This document shows positions 25,010-34,290 of a stretch of DNA of 64,000 bases, piece by piece. The notes beneath the pieces were generated by a model, which worked only from the letters and a program-made list of their open reading frames with translations, made no database searches and was not told the DNA's origin. The stretch's first letter is position 1. The number at the start of each line of letters is the position of its first letter. Origin of the DNA: OLB23 sp965230965 (GTDB taxonomy: Bacteria > Patescibacteriota > Microgenomatia > UBA1406 > HO2-37-13b); contig OZ246401.1 of the NCBI GenBank assembly GCA_965230965.1, positions 372,001 through 436,000 on the forward strand, read 5' to 3'. The position numbers and the translations under genes are program-made.

Positions 25010-25741
25010 AGAAACATCTAGGGTTTGGAAATGACTCTTCAAGAAGGCAGCGATCAATGTAAACATTTTTTCCTTGTCTTCTGGTTTTGAATATCTATGA
25101 TCTGCGCCATCGATTTCTATAAGTTGCGCATTCGGCATTAGCTTTACAAGCTCTCGACTTTGTTCTACATCGACTTCTTCATCGGCATTGCCATGGACAA
25201 TAATTGTTGGTATCGAAACTTTAGGGGCCACTTCCCATCCGTTATTTTTCTCAAAATCTTTGTAGAAAACATAACCAAGTTTTAATATTTGTCCACCATC
25301 TTCAAAATCCATAATGCCATCTTTTTTCCAATTCTCCATTCTTTCTCCTTTAATATCGTCATCCATTTGTTTTTTAAAATTTGAAACTGGAGATTTTAAT
25401 GCAAGTACTTTTACATCGGGAGATTTTGCGGCTGCTAAAAGTGCAAGACAACCACCATAACTCGTGCCAAATAATCCAATATTCTTGTAACCGAGAGATT
25501 TTACGTACTCAATTGCTTCCAATACATCATTGACACCTTCCGTTAATGTAAGCTCTGCAAACGTTCCGTCGCTTTCACCATGTGCAAAGGTGTCGATACG
25601 ATAACTTGCAATATCGCGCGCCTGTAAAAAATCCAAAAGCATGACTAGACTAGCAGTATTTTTATGGGATGCAAAACCATGAACTATGATAACAATTGGT
25701 TTTGATGTGTCGCCGGATTCATTCGAAAGGATTCCTATCAT
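24989..25741 (-). CDS. Alpha/beta hydrolase
   Basis: 250 aa serine hydrolase of the dienelactone-hydrolase/prolyl-oligopeptidase-like type. The oxyanion region is VIIVHGFASHKN, the nucleophile elbow GLFGTSYGGCLA (G-x-S-x-G), a late Asp in VHGNADEEVD and the His in IDGADHRYSKPE. All three triad residues are present. The C-terminus ending SDPKRVI is encoded by the 27-bp repeat, so the terminal residues may be a repeat-derived addition. Starts overlapping the DUF2079 stop by 4 nt. Substrate unknown. Confidence 0.88.
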   Translation of the reverse strand: MIGILSNESGDTSKPIVIIVHGFASHKNTASLVMLLDFLQARDIASYRIDTFAHGESDGTFAELTLTEGVNDVLEAIEYVKSLGYKNIGLFGTSYGGCLALLAAAKSPDVKVLALKSPVSNFKKQMDDDIKGERMENWKKDGIMDFEDGGQILKLGYVFYKDFEKNNGWEVAPKVSIPTIIVHGNADEEVDVEQSRELVKLMPNAQLIEIDGADHRYSKPEDKEKMFTLIAAFLKSHFQTLDVSDPKRVI

Positions 25742-27102
25742 TGTGTTTTTTTATAAAGGTAAAAATGACCAATGTGTGATTCTAACATATACTTTTTTTC
25801 TGTATCCAGTTTTTTGATGAGCCCCATCTCATATTCCTTTGGGCCGTAATTATCGATTACGCGATGCTGATCAATCAGTGCAATATAATCTGCCGAGTCA
25901 ATTGCATAAGGCAACATATAAGCAAATTCACGATGTGTTACATGAGAATGTAACTCGGTCGATGATGTTACTGAGGCGGTTTGTGGAATTTCTTTGAGAA
26001 CTTTTTCAAACGCAATATCATCTGCAGGAACTTCATAACTTTGACACCAACATGATTGGGTCGTTGGTAAAGGACTATGGTGATAATTAACACGAAGCAC
26101 CATCATTAATGCCGCAAGAACAATGATGTAAGAAATAGCGGAGTTTTTTGTAATTTTCTTTATATAGTAGATGCCGTATATTGATGCGATCATGAGACCC
26201 GGCACAAGACCACTTGTGTAGTGATACTTTATCGAATGCATCTCTGCATGCGCACTTAAAACATTAATTGCCAAATCGGGAGCTGTTAATACAAGCCATG
26301 GAAACCCGAGAAGTGGAAGGAAACCGAATGATTTTAAGACCAAAATATAATATGCGCGAATGTCGAGATCGAAGAATATCCGATGGATGACATTCGCACT
26401 AAAATCGTACCACTCAAAAGCCCAATGCTCGCCAGATGGACTAAATTGTGGTAAGACAAAAAAGACAAAAATAATAAACCAAGCGATGCCAACAAAAGTT
26501 GTTATTGTGCCGATCTTTTTTTCTTTAAACACCATTGCAACAGTCATGCCCATAATCGCGACTTGCAATCCAATATGTTCTTTCGTTATCAATGCAAGTC
26601 CTACAAATAATGCATACCATCGCCATTTTTTTTCTAACACACAATAAAACGCTGTCAGCAAAGCTGGCACAGCAAAAGAAACAGCATGATAATCAAACAC
26701 ATCAATCCATTCAACAACGGGGCTCAATAAATAGATTGCTGAAAAAAGTAACGCAAGTTTTTTATCGCGTAATAACTTCATCGCAATCAAAAAAACAGGT
26801 ATAGCACCAAGTCCAAGATAATATGACTCGATAACATTTAATATGTGTGGACTATTCCACAAAAGATAAAACGGTGATAAAAGAATGAGAAAAAAATCTG
26901 CATGTGCGGCAAACCTCAGTTGATTTGATCCATCATATGTTAATGAAAATGGCCTGCCATGCAATGTATTCCACACCGTTTGATCCATATTTCCAAGATC
27001 CAGTCCAGAAGCGAATGCATTGTGTCGCAGAATGGAAAGTATAGAAAATATCATGACGTATATAAGAATAAAAATGATGAGCAATACTCTAGAACGCGAC
27101 AT
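25738..27102 (-). CDS. DUF2079 polytopic membrane protein
   Basis: 454 aa with about ten TMs. The diagnostic opening after TM1 is LRHNAFASGLDLGNMDQTVW followed by NTLHGRPF, matching DUF2079 ('h..f.tg.fDlGi.dQ.lWn...G'). The family is a distant relative of GT-C glycosyltransferases. A soluble C-terminal portion follows the last TM. Co-transcribed with the hydrolase downstream. The acceptor is unknown. Confidence 0.88.
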   Translation of the reverse strand: MSRSRVLLIIFILIYVMIFSILSILRHNAFASGLDLGNMDQTVWNTLHGRPFSLTYDGSNQLRFAAHADFFLILLSPFYLLWNSPHILNVIESYYLGLGAIPVFLIAMKLLRDKKLALLFSAIYLLSPVVEWIDVFDYHAVSFAVPALLTAFYCVLEKKWRWYALFVGLALITKEHIGLQVAIMGMTVAMVFKEKKIGTITTFVGIAWFIIFVFFVLPQFSPSGEHWAFEWYDFSANVIHRIFFDLDIRAYYILVLKSFGFLPLLGFPWLVLTAPDLAINVLSAHAEMHSIKYHYTSGLVPGLMIASIYGIYYIKKITKNSAISYIIVLAALMMVLRVNYHHSPLPTTQSCWCQSYEVPADDIAFEKVLKEIPQTASVTSSTELHSHVTHREFAYMLPYAIDSADYIALIDQHRVIDNYGPKEYEMGLIKKLDTEKKYMLESHIGHFYLYKKTQ

Positions 27103-27115
27103 GATTTGATTATAC

Positions 27116-28171
27116 CTACATTATCAGACTCGAGTCACCGAATGAAAAAAATCTGTAATTTTTTTCGACAGCTTCTTTATATGCTTTTCCCATCAAGCTA
27201 TCATGAAATGTTGTGAAGATTTCATTAGTGTTGGGCGAGCTGCAAAAGGCTGAAACCAACATAAGCAACGAAGACTGTGGAAGATGAAAATTTGTTACCA
27301 GTCCATCAACTATACGAAACGCATATCCCGGCGTTATGAAAATTGATGTCTCTCCATATTGTGGGTGTATTACACCTCTTTCATCAGTTGCAGATTCTAA
27401 TGCACGCATTGACGTTGTACCAACTGCAACAACTTTCTTACCACTTTTCTTTGCATTATTAATTGCATCTGATTCTTCTTGAGAAATCTCATAAAACTCG
27501 GAATGCAGTTTCCCTTCTTTAAGATTTTGTTCATCAACGGGGGCAAAGGTGCCCATGCCAACATGCAGCGTGATTTTTACTAAATCTATTCCTTTTTCTT
27601 TGAGTCGTTTAAATATATCTTCAGTAAAATGCAGTCCTGCAGTTGGTGCTGCGGAGGACCCAGATTCTTTAGCATACACTGTTTGATATTTTTGTTTTAA
27701 TTCTGTTGGTGAAAGCGATGTATGAATATATGGTGGAATAGGAACCGTTCCAATTTCTTCCAATGACTGCATAAATGCATCTTCGTCAATATCTGGCTGG
27801 ATAATAATGGTGCGATCTTTTTTCTCAAGCACTTTTATTTTATACGCACCGACTCCAATTTCTGTTCCCGTTGGTAATCCTGGTTTTGACATGGCTTCCC
27901 ATGTATTGTTTCCCAATTTTTTTACAAGTAAAAGTTCCACTTTTCCCCCGGTGGGTTTCTGACCAAAAATACGTGCCGGGTATACGCGAGTATCGTTAAG
28001 AACAAGAAGTGTGTTGCTATCGAGCAAGTCAGGAAGGTCTGTGAATATATGATGTGCAATGGTTCCCGTAGTTCTATTGATGACCATGAGTTTCGATGTA
28101 TCGCGAGGAAAAACAGGCTGATGTGCAATATGAGACTGAGGTAATGTATAGCCAAAATCTGAAATTTCCAT
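27116..28171 (-). CDS. queA: S-adenosylmethionine:tRNA ribosyltransferase-isomerase
   Basis: Makes epoxyqueuosine at the wobble base of tRNAs. Conserved sequences: LPQSHIAHQPVFPRDTSKLM near the N-terminus, LLVLNDTRVYPARI, the SSAAPTAGLHFT segment, and VGTTSMRALES with FHLPQSSLLMLVSAF near the C-terminus. 351 aa is typical. The start at 28171 (MEISDFGYTLP) is preferred over 28189 because TATAAT ends 6 nt before it. No other queuosine genes are in the window. Confidence 0.95.
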   Translation of the reverse strand: MEISDFGYTLPQSHIAHQPVFPRDTSKLMVINRTTGTIAHHIFTDLPDLLDSNTLLVLNDTRVYPARIFGQKPTGGKVELLLVKKLGNNTWEAMSKPGLPTGTEIGVGAYKIKVLEKKDRTIIIQPDIDEDAFMQSLEEIGTVPIPPYIHTSLSPTELKQKYQTVYAKESGSSAAPTAGLHFTEDIFKRLKEKGIDLVKITLHVGMGTFAPVDEQNLKEGKLHSEFYEISQEESDAINNAKKSGKKVVAVGTTSMRALESATDERGVIHPQYGETSIFITPGYAFRIVDGLVTNFHLPQSSLLMLVSAFCSSPNTNEIFTTFHDSLMGKAYKEAVEKNYRFFSFGDSSLIM

Positions 28172-28202
28172 AGGGGTATTATACTGCAAGACAGCTGACA
28201 GG

Positions 28203-28232
28203 TTGGAAATATAGCCTATAGTTTGGTATACT
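28203..28232 (+). promoter_or_regulatory. Promoter-like segment of island unit 2
   Basis: TTGGAA (28203-28208), 18-nt spacer, TATACT (28227-28232). The AT-rich promoter ends and GC-rich sequence begins within about 15 nt of the predicted transcription start. Confidence 0.5.
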
Positions 28233-28276
28233 TATAGCCTCTATCCGCTCGCACTTGGACATAGGAGACAGTAGAC

Positions 28277-28903
28277 GTGAGCTCAATACTCAAAGTCGTA
28301 AACATGCTGAGGCGCCTCGTGGAGGCGCTCCCTGGCATGGCCGTCATTCTGCCGGACTGGCCGGATCCCATCATCATCGACTTCGCCGAGTTCTTCATCA
28401 GTCCGAGGGATGGCATCTGCCGTGAAGTCGTCCTCCGCCTCGTCGAGAACAACTCACCATGGGGGTACGTCGAGTACTCACTTAGCGAGCCCGAAGGAGG
28501 GCCGGACGGACGCCAGACCATCATGGAGGTACGCCTGATGCGGCGCGTCCACGATGCGATTCCCATCGCCAGCCTCGACGCGTTCAACGCCGGTAGCCGT
28601 GTGCCGTACGACGGCATCCACTATGGTTTTGAGAGCCGCGCTGGCGGCATCAACCTCAAGGTGGTCGCCGGCAACGTGGTCGTGACGGAAGGTTTCAGCA
28701 CCTGGGTGACCTTCAAGGCCGAGCTCGCGCACGAGAAGCGAGTCCTAACGTACGCCGACTGGGGACAGGATCCCCCGCTGGCCTGCTACGTCGGCATCAT
28801 CGTCTCCGAAGACCAGATCCAGGTCCATCTCGTTGGGGCGGCTGACGAAGCGCCAGTGCTGGCGACAGAGGAAGCAGCTGCCACCGGCAGCGATCAGAGC
28901 TGA
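28277..28903 (+). CDS. GC-rich island unit 2, hypothetical protein 208 aa
   Basis: GTG start at 28277 with AGGAGAC about 7 nt upstream (an ATG at 28304 is possible). Acidic soluble protein with alternating strands (DPIIIDFAEFFISPRDG, VVVTEGFSTWVTFKAEL, YVGIIVSEDQIQVHLVG) and an Ala/Glu-rich C-terminal tail. No TM or signal peptide. I recognise no family. The GC content and GC3 codon bias contrast sharply with both neighbours, and the opposite-strand frames are fragmented. Followed 18 nt after the stop by a perfect GC hairpin. Confidence 0.65.
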   Translation: MSSILKVVNMLRRLVEALPGMAVILPDWPDPIIIDFAEFFISPRDGICREVVLRLVENNSPWGYVEYSLSEPEGGPDGRQTIMEVRLMRRVHDAIPIASLDAFNAGSRVPYDGIHYGFESRAGGINLKVVAGNVVVTEGFSTWVTFKAELAHEKRVLTYADWGQDPPLACYVGIIVSEDQIQVHLVGAADEAPVLATEEAAATGSDQS

Positions 28904-28921
28904 CCGCACGAAGGTCGGCGC

Positions 28922-28966
28922 AGCTGCACAGAGGCCCCGGGGTAACCAATCCCCGGGGCCGCAGCT
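28922..28966 (+). terminator. GC-rich two-tier hairpin after island unit 2
   Basis: Outer perfect 6-bp stem (28922-28927 with 28961-28966), 5-nt one-sided bulge, inner perfect 10-bp stem GGCCCCGGGG/CCCCGGGGCC (28933-28942 with 28951-28960), 8-nt loop, then TTTCC. Confidence 0.75.
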
Positions 28967-29047
28967 TTCCATAATTTTTTTCTATAACTTCACGTCTAAC
29001 AAAATGTCTATAGAATTTAAAAAAATATCTCTGTACAATCATCACGT

Positions 29048-32000
29048 ATGCAGAGAATTGTGAAAATTAGCCTCGTTTTTTTCCTCACATTATTCATTTT
29101 TTCCTCAGTAGAAAAGGCCCATGCAGCGCCCCCCGTCGATTTTCAGACAACTCAAATTATTGGTTCAGGCCTTACAAATCCAACCGGATTAGAGATTGCG
29201 CCAGACGGCAGAATTTTTATTCTGCAACAAAAAGGACAGGTGCGTATCTATAAAAATGGCCAGCTTTTAGCAACACCGTTTGCGACGTTACCAGTAAGTC
29301 AGGCTGGCGGCGATTTGGGACTTCTTGGCATTGCCTTTGACCCCGCATTTGCATCTAATCACTACGTATATTTCTATTACACATCTAGCACGGGTGTAAA
29401 TACAGTTGCTCGATATGATGCCACCAATGACACCGCAAGTGGCAGTCCTTATGTTTTATATGAATCATTTATTATTGCACAACAGTTTCATGCAGGAGGC
29501 ACGATCGCATTTGGACCAGACGGAAAATTGTACATTTCTATTGGTGACAATCAATATCCACCGGATGCACAAAGCCTAAATAATCCAGCAGGAAAAATAT
29601 TAAGAATAAATAAAGATGGGAGCATACCGTCAGACAACCCATTTGTTGGACAAAGTGGAAAAATTCCAGAAATATGGGCATATGGTTTGCGCAATCCCTT
29701 CCGCTTTCAATTCGATAAAGCGAGCGGCAGATTATATGTCGGCGATGTCGGTCAAGATGGACAAGAAGAAGTTAATCTCATAATTAAAGGAGGAAACTAT
29801 GGATGGCCAACATGTGAAGGAGTGTGTAATGTGGCTGGTCTTATTAATCCCGTGTATGCATATCCGCATAATGGACTAAGCTCTTCAATTACCGGAGGGC
29901 TCGTATATAACGGATCAGTATTCCCATCTTTTTATCAGGGTTCATATATTTTTGCGGATTATGCACAAGGATTTATGAAGACGCTGACACTTAATGCGTC
30001 TGGCGGCGTTTCTGGCTCAGCAACATTTGACCCATCAGCAGGTGCTGTTGTGGATCTAAAAGAGGCGCCAGACGGATCAATATATTATCTGACGATTTTC
30101 CCGGGGCGACTGTATCAGACAACGTATACAGTCGCAAATCATATCCCTGTAGCAAAATCCTCGTCAGATGTGACTGAGGGTTTGGAGCCATTAACGGTGC
30201 ATTTTTCTTCAGCTGGGAGTAGCGATCCTGATGGAACACCCATTACCTACAGCTGGGATTTTGGTGATGGCACGACATCGACAAATCCAAACCCGACCAA
30301 AGTCTTTAATAATCCCGGCAGATATACAGTGCTACTAACCGTTTCTGACGGAGTAAATCAGGCACAGGCGGCGCCAATATTTGTCCAAGCCGGCACTCCG
30401 CCTACGATAACCATTGCGTCGCCTATAAATAATGCCACCTATAAAGCCGGCGACATCATTAACTATGCCGCGTCGGCGAAAGACTCAGATAATAACACAT
30501 TGCCCGCCGACGCATTCCGCACCGAAGTTCTTTTTCATCATTCAACACACCAACACCCGTTTATTCTTCTTGAAGACAATAATCAAGGTAACTTTACCGT
30601 CCCCACAACCGGCGAAACTGCCAGCGACGTATTTTACGAAATTAAATTTACCGTAACCGACGGAGATGGACTTTCGACATCGAAAAGTGTCACCATCCTT
30701 CCTCTGAAATCTGATTTAACCTTTGTTACAAACCCACCAAATCTCAAGATACTTCTTGATTCGGAAGAAGTTGTAACTCCCGATACAATCGAAAGTGTTG
30801 TTGGTCTGCAACGTGAATTAAATACGCCGTCCATGCAAAATCTTAATGGCGTTTACTATCAATTTGACTCATGGTCTGTCGGAGGAAGTCAACGACACTA
30901 TTTTGCAACTCCAGCAAACGACACAACAATTACAGCGAACTTCAAGACAACAACCGCATTTAATACAGAATATTGGAATAATGTAAATCTTTCAGGCGCA
31001 CCAGTTTTGACAAGAAACGAAGGGCCTATTGATCATGATTTTGGCGGTGGCTCACCAGCTCCAGGAATAAATTCTGATAATTTCTCAATCCGTTACATAA
31101 AACAATACAGCTTTGCAAATGGCCTTTATAAATTTGATACGTTGTCCGATGATGGTGTCCGCTTATATATTGATGGAATTCTCATTATTGATAAATGGAT
31201 CGATCAACCAGCAACACCATATTCTGGAAATGCACAAATGACAGCTGGCGATCATGAAATAAAACTTGAATATTATGATCGTGGTGGCGGAGCTGTTGTT
31301 AAATTAACTTGGGAACTAGTTGGAACGCCTTTACCAACACCAACCGGTGGAGAAACGCCAACGCCAACACCAACGCCTGCATCACCAACGGGTCAAACAA
31401 TCACATCCTTTAGTCTTATCAACGCTGATACAGATCAGGTTATTGCAACTTTTGATCCACTCGTAGATGGCTCAACATTGAATCTCACTACATTGCCAAC
31501 AACGCATCTTAATGTGAGAGCAAATACGAATCCGCCAACAATTGGAAGTGTGCGCTTTGCCTATGATGGAAACTCTAATTTCCAAACAGAAAGCTATGCA
31601 CCATATGCATTAGCATCTGATGATAATGGCAACTACTTCCCATGGACACCAACAAATGGTTCGCATACAATTTCCGCGACGCCATATACTGGTCAACTTG
31701 GTGGAGGATCCCCAGGGACACCACTTTCAATAACTATTATTGTCACACAAGGCGTTGCACCGACAGCAACACCAACGATCACACCGGCAGGCCCTACATC
31801 GACACCGACGCCAACTCCTCTATCTGGACAGTCGGTCACATCATACTCACTCATCAATGCCGATACTGACCAAGTTATTCCTGCATTCAATCCAATCCCA
31901 GAAGGTGCAACGATTAATATCACTACACTACCCACACAAAATATAAATATCCGCGCAAATACGAATCCTGCAACTGTGGGAAGTGTGAAATTTGCTTATG

Positions 32001-32671
32001 ATGCAAATCCAAACTTTAGAACAGAAAGTTACACGCCATATGCGTTGGCATCTGATGAAAATAGTGATTACTTCCCATGGACGCCAACACTCGGCGCACA
32101 TACCGTTGTTGCCACGCCATTCACACAGCAAAATGCAGGTGGCACACAAGGCACGGCGTTAACATTGCATTTCACCATAACGAATTCTGTGACAACACCA
32201 TCTCCAACTATTGCACCAACAACACCTGTTACGCCAACATTAACACCAACGCCAACTGTATCCCCAACACCTACCGTCACACCAGCTGGGCCTACACCGA
32301 CGCCAACTGGTCAATATGTGCAATCATTTACATTAATCAATGCTGATACTGATCAAGCGATCGCCGCGTTTGATCCCATTCCTGAAAACGCAATCATTAA
32401 ACTTTCAACACTCTCAACGAATCACTTAAACGTCCGCGCAAATACGTATCCAGAGATCGTGGGGAGTTTGAAGTTCGGCTATGACGCAAATGCGAATTTC
32501 CAACTTGAGAATGTTGCGCCGTATGCATTTGTCGGAGATGAATTTGGAAATTATGCTCCTTGGATTCCAAGTCTTGGTGCTCACACAATTGTCGCTACTC
32601 CATATGTCGGGCAAAATGCAACCGGCACAGTAGGTACCCCACTAACGCGAAACTTCACTATCGAGCCATAA
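29048..32671 (+). CDS. Secreted glucose/sorbosone dehydrogenase-like protein with PKD, PA14 and triplicated C-terminal domains
   Basis: 1207 aa with a signal peptide (cleavage near AHAA). Residues about 30-360 form a GSDH/sorbosone-dehydrogenase beta-propeller: APDGRIFILQQKGQVRIYKN, LGLLGIAFDP, IWAYGLRNPFRFQFD, YVGDVGQDGQEEVN. About 364-447 is a PKD domain (YSWDFGDGTTSTNP). About 638-758 is a PA14 carbohydrate-binding domain (DDGVRLYIDGILIIDKW). Three tandem copies of a domain starting SFSLINADTDQ follow (from residues 782, 927, 1088), separated by Thr/Pro linkers. TACAAT ends 8 nt before the ATG. Probably a cell-surface or secreted sugar-active protein; no anchor is visible. Confidence 0.9.
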   Translation: MQRIVKISLVFFLTLFIFSSVEKAHAAPPVDFQTTQIIGSGLTNPTGLEIAPDGRIFILQQKGQVRIYKNGQLLATPFATLPVSQAGGDLGLLGIAFDPAFASNHYVYFYYTSSTGVNTVARYDATNDTASGSPYVLYESFIIAQQFHAGGTIAFGPDGKLYISIGDNQYPPDAQSLNNPAGKILRINKDGSIPSDNPFVGQSGKIPEIWAYGLRNPFRFQFDKASGRLYVGDVGQDGQEEVNLIIKGGNYGWPTCEGVCNVAGLINPVYAYPHNGLSSSITGGLVYNGSVFPSFYQGSYIFADYAQGFMKTLTLNASGGVSGSATFDPSAGAVVDLKEAPDGSIYYLTIFPGRLYQTTYTVANHIPVAKSSSDVTEGLEPLTVHFSSAGSSDPDGTPITYSWDFGDGTTSTNPNPTKVFNNPGRYTVLLTVSDGVNQAQAAPIFVQAGTPPTITIASPINNATYKAGDIINYAASAKDSDNNTLPADAFRTEVLFHHSTHQHPFILLEDNNQGNFTVPTTGETASDVFYEIKFTVTDGDGLSTSKSVTILPLKSDLTFVTNPPNLKILLDSEEVVTPDTIESVVGLQRELNTPSMQNLNGVYYQFDSWSVGGSQRHYFATPANDTTITANFKTTTAFNTEYWNNVNLSGAPVLTRNEGPIDHDFGGGSPAPGINSDNFSIRYIKQYSFANGLYKFDTLSDDGVRLYIDGILIIDKWIDQPATPYSGNAQMTAGDHEIKLEYYDRGGGAVVKLTWELVGTPLPTPTGGETPTPTPTPASPTGQTITSFSLINADTDQVIATFDPLVDGSTLNLTTLPTTHLNVRANTNPPTIGSVRFAYDGNSNFQTESYAPYALASDDNGNYFPWTPTNGSHTISATPYTGQLGGGSPGTPLSITIIVTQGVAPTATPTITPAGPTSTPTPTPLSGQSVTSYSLINADTDQVIPAFNPIPEGATINITTLPTQNINIRANTNPATVGSVKFAYDANPNFRTESYTPYALASDENSDYFPWTPTLGAHTVVATPFTQQNAGGTQGTALTLHFTITNSVTTPSPTIAPTTPVTPTLTPTPTVSPTPTVTPAGPTPTPTGQYVQSFTLINADTDQAIAAFDPIPENAIIKLSTLSTNHLNVRANTYPEIVGSLKFGYDANANFQLENVAPYAFVGDEFGNYAPWIPSLGAHTIVATPYVGQNATGTVGTPLTRNFTIEP
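31391..32665 (+). repeat. Triplicated coding repeat in the 1207-aa protein
   Basis: Three units begin at 31391, 31826 and 32309, each about 115-120 codons. All share the blocks LINADTDQ, NTNP/NTYP, SVRFAYD-type strands, APYA and HTI-ATPY. The intervening linkers are Thr/Pro codon repeats (ACA/CCA). Confidence 0.85.
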
Positions 32672-33754
32672 TCCAAGCGGGATCATTAAAAGGAAAAAAA
32701 CGAAAAGTAATTTTGGTTGATATGTGTATCCTGGGAGGAAAAGAATATTGAGCAGTGCAAGTGTGGTGATAATGGACTGCTTTTTATTTCTCTCTGCAAT
32801 TAAGAAAGTTGCAAGCAAAAGTGGAACAAGCATTGGATATGTATATCGAAGGCTTGAAACGATAATACTGTAATCGGGTGTTGTAGGAAGAAAAAGTACG
32901 AGGAGCAAATTCGCATAACCAAGATAAACAATTTTTTGATGTAGTCTAAATAATGGAATAAAAAGAGCAATAATCCATACCATGTATTCACTGATCAATG
33001 CGTTAATTAGCTTTTCTGGATATGCTAAAGCAATAGTTCCGATATTCCATTGAAGAATATTCCAATTGGGTGCTCCTTGCATGCCAAGCAACCCTTGGGG
33101 GTAGAGTGGATTACCCATTAAAAAATAATTTCGCACATACCAAAATAATCCGAATATGCTGAGCGGAATAAGAAAGTAGAAAAACTTCTTCAAAGAAAGA
33201 TATTGTGTGAAATGTTTCCAATAGATTATGAAAAGAATTAATGCAAATCCTGGACCAGAGTTTTTTGTGCCGATCAATAATCCAAGGCTTATGCCATATA
33301 AGATATAATCTCGAATATTCTTTAAAGGTTTCTGGATTAAAAATAAACTCCATACAAAAAATACGGCAAGCCATATGTCAATAACTTGTGTATTAATCCA
33401 GCGAAGAGAAATATTGAGGAGCGCGGTGCTCACTGAAAAAATAAAGGCCATTTCTTCTTTAAGACCTGTACGTTTTCCGAGTAAATATGAGAGGTATGTT
33501 AACAACGCTATGCCAAGAACATTAAAAAGATTTGCAGGTATGTGGAACATAAAGAAAAATGAAAGGATCATTTCACCAACGCTGGGATAAAAATGCAAGA
33601 TATTCTTTGGATGAAAAAGTCCGCCGCTCCAAAGATTTTGCGCAATGGGAATATGATATGCAAGGCTGTCGCCTTCAATCGGCGGGGTTGTTATGCCAAT
33701 AATAAACGTGCGAAAGAGATGATAAAGTAAAAAAATTGCAAATATCTTTTTCAC
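32642..33754 (-). CDS. GT-C (PMT/GT39-like) membrane glycosyltransferase
   Basis: 370 aa with about nine TMs. The first extracytoplasmic loop TTPPIEGDSLAYHIPIAQNL carries the acidic (E-G-D) signature of GT-C enzymes, followed by FHPKNILHFYPSVGEMILSF. These enzymes transfer sugars from polyprenyl-phosphate donors outside the membrane. The 3' end overlaps the convergent 1207-aa gene by 30 nt, and its start overlaps the Nudix gene. The substrate cannot be told. Confidence 0.8.
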   Translation of the reverse strand: MKKIFAIFLLYHLFRTFIIGITTPPIEGDSLAYHIPIAQNLWSGGLFHPKNILHFYPSVGEMILSFFFMFHIPANLFNVLGIALLTYLSYLLGKRTGLKEEMAFIFSVSTALLNISLRWINTQVIDIWLAVFFVWSLFLIQKPLKNIRDYILYGISLGLLIGTKNSGPGFALILFIIYWKHFTQYLSLKKFFYFLIPLSIFGLFWYVRNYFLMGNPLYPQGLLGMQGAPNWNILQWNIGTIALAYPEKLINALISEYMVWIIALFIPLFRLHQKIVYLGYANLLLVLFLPTTPDYSIIVSSLRYTYPMLVPLLLATFLIAERNKKQSIITTLALLNILFLPGYTYQPKLLFVFFLLMIPLGLWLDSEVSR

Positions 33755-34290
33755 TGATTAGTTTGAGAACTATGTAGATATGCTCCTAATGATTTCTCTA
33801 TTCCGTCTGTATACATTTCTGGATGTTGTGCAAGATCCTCTCTTAACCACTGCACATCGACAAACCTTCCATCGGCTACTTCTGTCTGATCAAGATGCAC
33901 TTCTCCATCAAACTTGCACGAATACACATACCAAAACCGGTTGTAATGTTTATCATCAACAGATCGTTGTGTTTTATATGAGGAGAGATATTCAAAATCT
34001 TCTGCTTGAATGCCCAGCTCTTCGACCAATTCTCTTTTTGCTGCATCGACTGGTTCTTCGCCTTCATCTACATGCCCTGCTGCTGAATGATCCCATAAGT
34101 TGGGACTTGATGGGGCGTTCGCAGATCTTTTTTGAATAAACATTTCACCTTTTCCATTAAAAACTAAGACAACAACTATGCGATGCCATAAACCTTCTCG
34201 AACAGCTTCGACCCTCTGTCTCGATCCAATAACATTATTATTCTCATCCACGATTACAATCGGTTTTTCTTCGTGTTGTTGATTACTCAT
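33751..34290 (-). CDS. Nudix hydrolase, IPP-isomerase/YfcD-like
   Basis: Start at 34290 (MSNQQHEEKPIVIVDENNNV). The Nudix box is GHVDEGEEPVDAAKRELVEE followed by LGI, complete (GX5EX7REUXEEXGU). WDHSAAGHVD and RVEAVREGLWHRIVVVLVFN resemble the YfcD/type-I IPP isomerase branch. True isomerases need a catalytic Cys (..NTCC/CGHP); here the position reads SAAGH, so pyrophosphohydrolase activity is more likely. Tandem with another Nudix gene (8-nt overlap), forming a nucleotide-sanitation pair. Confidence 0.85.
   Translation of the reverse strand: MSNQQHEEKPIVIVDENNNVIGSRQRVEAVREGLWHRIVVVLVFNGKGEMFIQKRSANAPSSPNLWDHSAAGHVDEGEEPVDAAKRELVEELGIQAEDFEYLSSYKTQRSVDDKHYNRFWYVYSCKFDGEVHLDQTEVADGRFVDVQWLREDLAQHPEMYTDGIEKSLGAYLHSSQTNQ

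Noticed and set aside
33751..34290. Functional IPP isomerase
   Set aside because: The fold branch is similar but the catalytic Cys position reads SAAGH; pyrophosphohydrolase is more likely.
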